From NCBI RefSeq assembly GCF_003860125.1, contig NZ_RQYL01000002.1:62001-126000 (forward strand): DNA of 64,000 bases. The letters run 5' to 3'. This stretch comes from Fretibacterium sp. OH1220_COT-178. Its GTDB lineage: Bacteria; Synergistota; Synergistia; Synergistales; Aminobacteriaceae. The translations under genes and the position numbers were made by a program. The stretch's first letter is position 1, and every line of letters begins with the position of its first letter. Positions 61,722 to 64,000 of the stretch are shown here, in pieces. The notes below the pieces were generated by a model. That model ran no database searches. It was not told where the DNA came from and saw nothing but the letters and a program-made list of their open reading frames with translations.

Positions 61722-63611
61722 CTACTCGCCCTCTCCCTCCAGGGCCAAAGCCATAACCGCACTCAGCCTTTTGACGAAAACGGACGGATCGGAGACCGTT
61801 CCCCCCTCCAGGATCAGCGCCTGATCATACAGGACACCCAGGAAGTTTTCGACCCTCTCGTCCTCCTCCTCAGCCATCTTCAGAAGGCGGAGGACAAGAG
61901 GATGCCCGGCGTTCAGCTCCAGAATACGCTTTTGGGACGGTACCTCCCCTCCCATCGCACGCATGAGCTGTTCCATCTGGAGGGACATGCCGTTTCGGGA
62001 ATCCACCAGGCAGGCCGGAGAGGAGGTCATCCGAAGCGAGAGACGCACGTCCTCCAGAGAATCCCCAAAGATCTTCAGCGTTTGTTCCCTGAGGGGGGCA
62101 AAGTCCGACTCGAGCGCCTTGAGGCGGGCTTCCTCCTCCCTGCGCTCGTCCTCACTTGAAGGATGAACGGAATCGCTTGCCACATTCAGAAGCTTGAGGG
62201 ATTCGAACTCGGGCCCTTCCGCAAGGACCACCTCGTCCACCGGATCCGTCAACAACAGGACCTCGTATCCCTTCTCCACAAGACGCTCCAGCTTGGGGGA
62301 CGCCTTGAGCGCCGCCAGGTCCCGGCCTGCCAGGCAGAAAATCCCCTCTTGATCCGACTTCATGCGTTCCCTATAGCCTGCGAGGGTCGTCCAGCCCTCC
62401 TGGGCGGTCGAGCGGAACAACGCCAGCTCCAGGATCGTCGCCGAGTGTTCCCGGTCCCGGACGAGCCCCTCCTTCAGCACCCTGCCGAAGGTGCTCCAGA
62501 ACTTCTCGTAGGCCTCCCTCTCGGACTCCAGCATCCTCCGAAGGGAGGCAAAAACCTTGCGCTGCGTGCTGCGGCGGATGACCCGGATGATCGGGTTGTC
62601 CTGCAGAATCTCCCGGGAGATGTTCAGCGGGAGGTCCTCGGAATCCACGACGCCCCTCACGAATCGCATATACTCGGGAATGAGGTCGTGGCAGTCGTTC
62701 ATAATGAAGACTCGCTTGATGTAGAGGCTGATCCCCCCGGCCTTCGGGTCCATGAAGAGGTCGAAGGGAGCCTCGGAGGGAACAAAGAGCAACCCCTTGA
62801 AGCTGACGGTTCCCTCCGCGTTCAGGACGATGCGGGTCAGGGGGGCCTTCCAGTCGTGCGTCAGATGGCGATAGAACTCGTGGTACTCCTCCTCCGAAAC
62901 CTCGCCCTCCGCACGGCACCAAATCGCCTTCCGGGAGTTGATGACCTCGTCCTGAAAAGACTCCTTGCCGTCCTTCCATTGGGAGGTATTCAGAAGGATT
63001 GGCCAGGCGATGAAATCCGAATACCGCTTGACGATATCGCGGATCGTCCACTCCTCGGTGTAGTCCTTCTCGTCCTCGCCGACCGGACGCAGGTAAAGGG
63101 TGACCGTCGTACCGCATTCCGGCCGTTCGGCATCGGACAGGGAATACCCCCCCTGGCCGTCGGACTCGAAGCGGAAGGCCTCGTTCGTCCCCAGCTTACG
63201 GGAGACGAGTGTCACCCGGTCGGCGACCATGAAGACCGAGTAGAACCCCACCCCAAACTGTCCGATCAGCTGCTCCCCTGCGTTCTCGTCCCCGTTTGCA
63301 GCCAGGAACTCACGGGTTCCCGACTTGGCGATGGTGCCGAGATATCGCACAATCTCCTCGCGCGTCATGCCTATTCCGTTGTCCGAGACCGTCAGAGTGC
63401 GAGCTTCCCTGTCACGGACGATACGAATCTCCGGATCGAAGCCCGCCAGCTCGCTGTCGAACAGGGCCTCGATCCGACGCTTATCCAGCGCGTCAGAGGC
63501 GTTGGAAATCAGCTCGCGCAAAAAAATGTCCCGGTTGGAATACACCGAGTGTATCATCAACCTCAGAAGCTCAGCAGCCTCCGATTGAAATTGGAATTTT
63601 TCCTCCGCCAT
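61722..63611 (-). CDS. htpG: Hsp90-family chaperone
   Basis: The protein has about 629 residues; ATG 63611 follows GAAGGGAGA. The GHKL ATPase domain shows IHSVYSNRDIFLRELISNASDALDKRR, TVSDNGIGMTREEIV, GTIAKSGTREF and IGQFGVGFYSVFMVADRV. The middle domain has the catalytic Arg segment (SREILQDNPIIRVIRRSTQRK), then FWSTFGRVLKEGLVRD. The C-terminal dimerisation domain is complete (QMEQLMRAMGGEVPSQKRILELN). It assists folding in the cytoplasm under stress. No heat-shock operator is seen in the ~225 bases upstream. Confidence 0.96.
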   Translation of the reverse strand: MAEEKFQFQSEAAELLRLMIHSVYSNRDIFLRELISNASDALDKRRIEALFDSELAGFDPEIRIVRDREARTLTVSDNGIGMTREEIVRYLGTIAKSGTREFLAANGDENAGEQLIGQFGVGFYSVFMVADRVTLVSRKLGTNEAFRFESDGQGGYSLSDAERPECGTTVTLYLRPVGEDEKDYTEEWTIRDIVKRYSDFIAWPILLNTSQWKDGKESFQDEVINSRKAIWCRAEGEVSEEEYHEFYRHLTHDWKAPLTRIVLNAEGTVSFKGLLFVPSEAPFDLFMDPKAGGISLYIKRVFIMNDCHDLIPEYMRFVRGVVDSEDLPLNISREILQDNPIIRVIRRSTQRKVFASLRRMLESEREAYEKFWSTFGRVLKEGLVRDREHSATILELALFRSTAQEGWTTLAGYRERMKSDQEGIFCLAGRDLAALKASPKLERLVEKGYEVLLLTDPVDEVVLAEGPEFESLKLLNVASDSVHPSSEDERREEEARLKALESDFAPLREQTLKIFGDSLEDVRLSLRMTSSPACLVDSRNGMSLQMEQLMRAMGGEVPSQKRILELNAGHPLVLRLLKMAEEEDERVENFLGVLYDQALILEGGTVSDPSVFVKRLSAVMALALEGEGE

Positions 63612-63835
63612 AAGGCCAGATCTCCCTTCCTGCGGCTCTCGCGGGTGCCTCCGCGGAGCGCACGGCTTGCGACAAAAACCATACAAAGCCTCCCGGCACG
63701 GCTCTGATTATAGCCTCTCCCGGCGTCCAAATACAAGCAAGATGCCGAAATCCCAATCGCTGGCCCGACGAACGTGCCGTCCCCAAACCGGCTCTCCCGT
63801 CCCGGCGAAAGAGGCCCCGAAAAATCCCATGCTGT

Positions 63836-63841
63836 TATAAT
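63836..63841 (+). promoter_or_regulatory. -10 box of the gene at the right edge
   Basis: A perfect TATAAT lies ~120 bases before the start at 63961, with no strong -35. Confidence 0.45.
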
Positions 63842-63960
63842 TTCTGTGGATCGCCGTGCGCTTCGGGCATCGGCGTGGAACACTTCCCGTTTCATCCGCG
63901 CCCGTCGGCAGTGAAACGGTGTTGTGCCGGCCGTACCGGTCGAATTTGGGAGGCCCCTCA

Positions 63961-64000
63961 TGTCCAAACGCAACCCCCAAGATACGCCCCGCTGTCTCGT
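63961..64000 (+). CDS. Start of a gene cut by the window edge
   Basis: ATG 63961 lies 6 bases after GGGAGG and opens a frame reading MSKRNPQDTPRCLV to the end of the window. This is too short to identify. The clear ribosome site and an upstream TATAAT support a real gene. Confidence 0.6.

Noticed and set aside
62163-63707. 514-residue open frame on the forward strand
   Set aside because: It is antisense to htpG, which is unmistakable.

Overview
The window is a GC-rich bacterial chromosome segment with densely packed genes on both strands. The gene set points to an obligate anaerobe living on amino acids and methylated compounds: 2-oxoacid:ferredoxin oxidoreductase, a corrinoid methyl-transfer operon, alanine/sodium symport with alanine racemase, a B12-dependent methionine synthase with a separate reactivation protein, and a candidate selenoprotein. 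The combination fits Synergistota best. That placement is an inference from gene content only; no rRNA gene is present to test it.

Layout. 1-4.5 kb: exported subtilase (cut by the window edge), exported ankyrin-repeat protein, large unfamiliar membrane protein. 4.6-8.8 kb: methionine operon metF / MetH-reactivation protein / metH, preceded by a promoter, a SAM-I (S-box) riboswitch and an intrinsic terminator. 8.8-10.05 kb: accessory patch of lower GC with an HNH endonuclease and a wrecked IS200/IS605 element. 10.5-20.5 kb: an eight-gene one-directional cluster for corrinoid-dependent demethylation. Its catalytic subunit belongs to the monomethylamine methyltransferase (MtmB) family but has no amber/pyrrolysine codon. 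With it are a cognate corrinoid protein, an MtaA-like second methyltransferase fused to a thioredoxin-like domain, an NhaC-type transporter, a class III aminotransferase, a RACo-like [2Fe-2S] corrinoid activator, a second MetH-reactivation paralogue and a CobW-type GTPase. A GntR regulator follows.

21-30 kb: TIGR04076 protein, S9 peptidase, SagB-type nitroreductase, DtxR/FeoA regulator, rlmN, sensor kinase, DedA protein, dapF, then a thioredoxin-fold gene whose reading frame continues through an in-frame TGA in a Cys-Gly-Sec motif. 30.5-38 kb: typA, hflKC, a DegS-like kinase, M55 aminopeptidase, tmRNA and smpB. 38-47.6 kb: alr with an AGCS alanine symporter, a cupin/ferredoxin pair, a four-subunit 2-oxoacid ferredoxin oxidoreductase, an HD-GYP protein and a DUF4365 protein. 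47.8-52 kb: eamA, ygiQ, tRNA-Pro(CGG), mutY. 52-57.3 kb: a ribose/autoinducer-type sugar ABC operon and an AI-2E family permease. 57.3-58.5 kb: a small membrane protein and an S24/CI-like repressor arranged around a 35-nt perfect palindrome that reads as a promoter on both strands. 58.7-64 kb: Na/Pi cotransporter with a PhoU-like protein, an acidic hypothetical protein, htpG and the start of one more gene.

How the parts fit: the methyl-transfer island would demethylate an imported methylated amine on its corrinoid protein and pass the methyl group on. The activators would rescue oxidised cobalamin and the aminotransferase would process the demethylated amine. The SAM-controlled met operon next door shares folate and corrinoid chemistry with it. 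The most novel-looking items are the pyrrolysine-free MtmB island, the Cys-Gly-Sec selenoprotein and the symmetric promoter palindrome. All functions are inferred from sequence reading without database searches.
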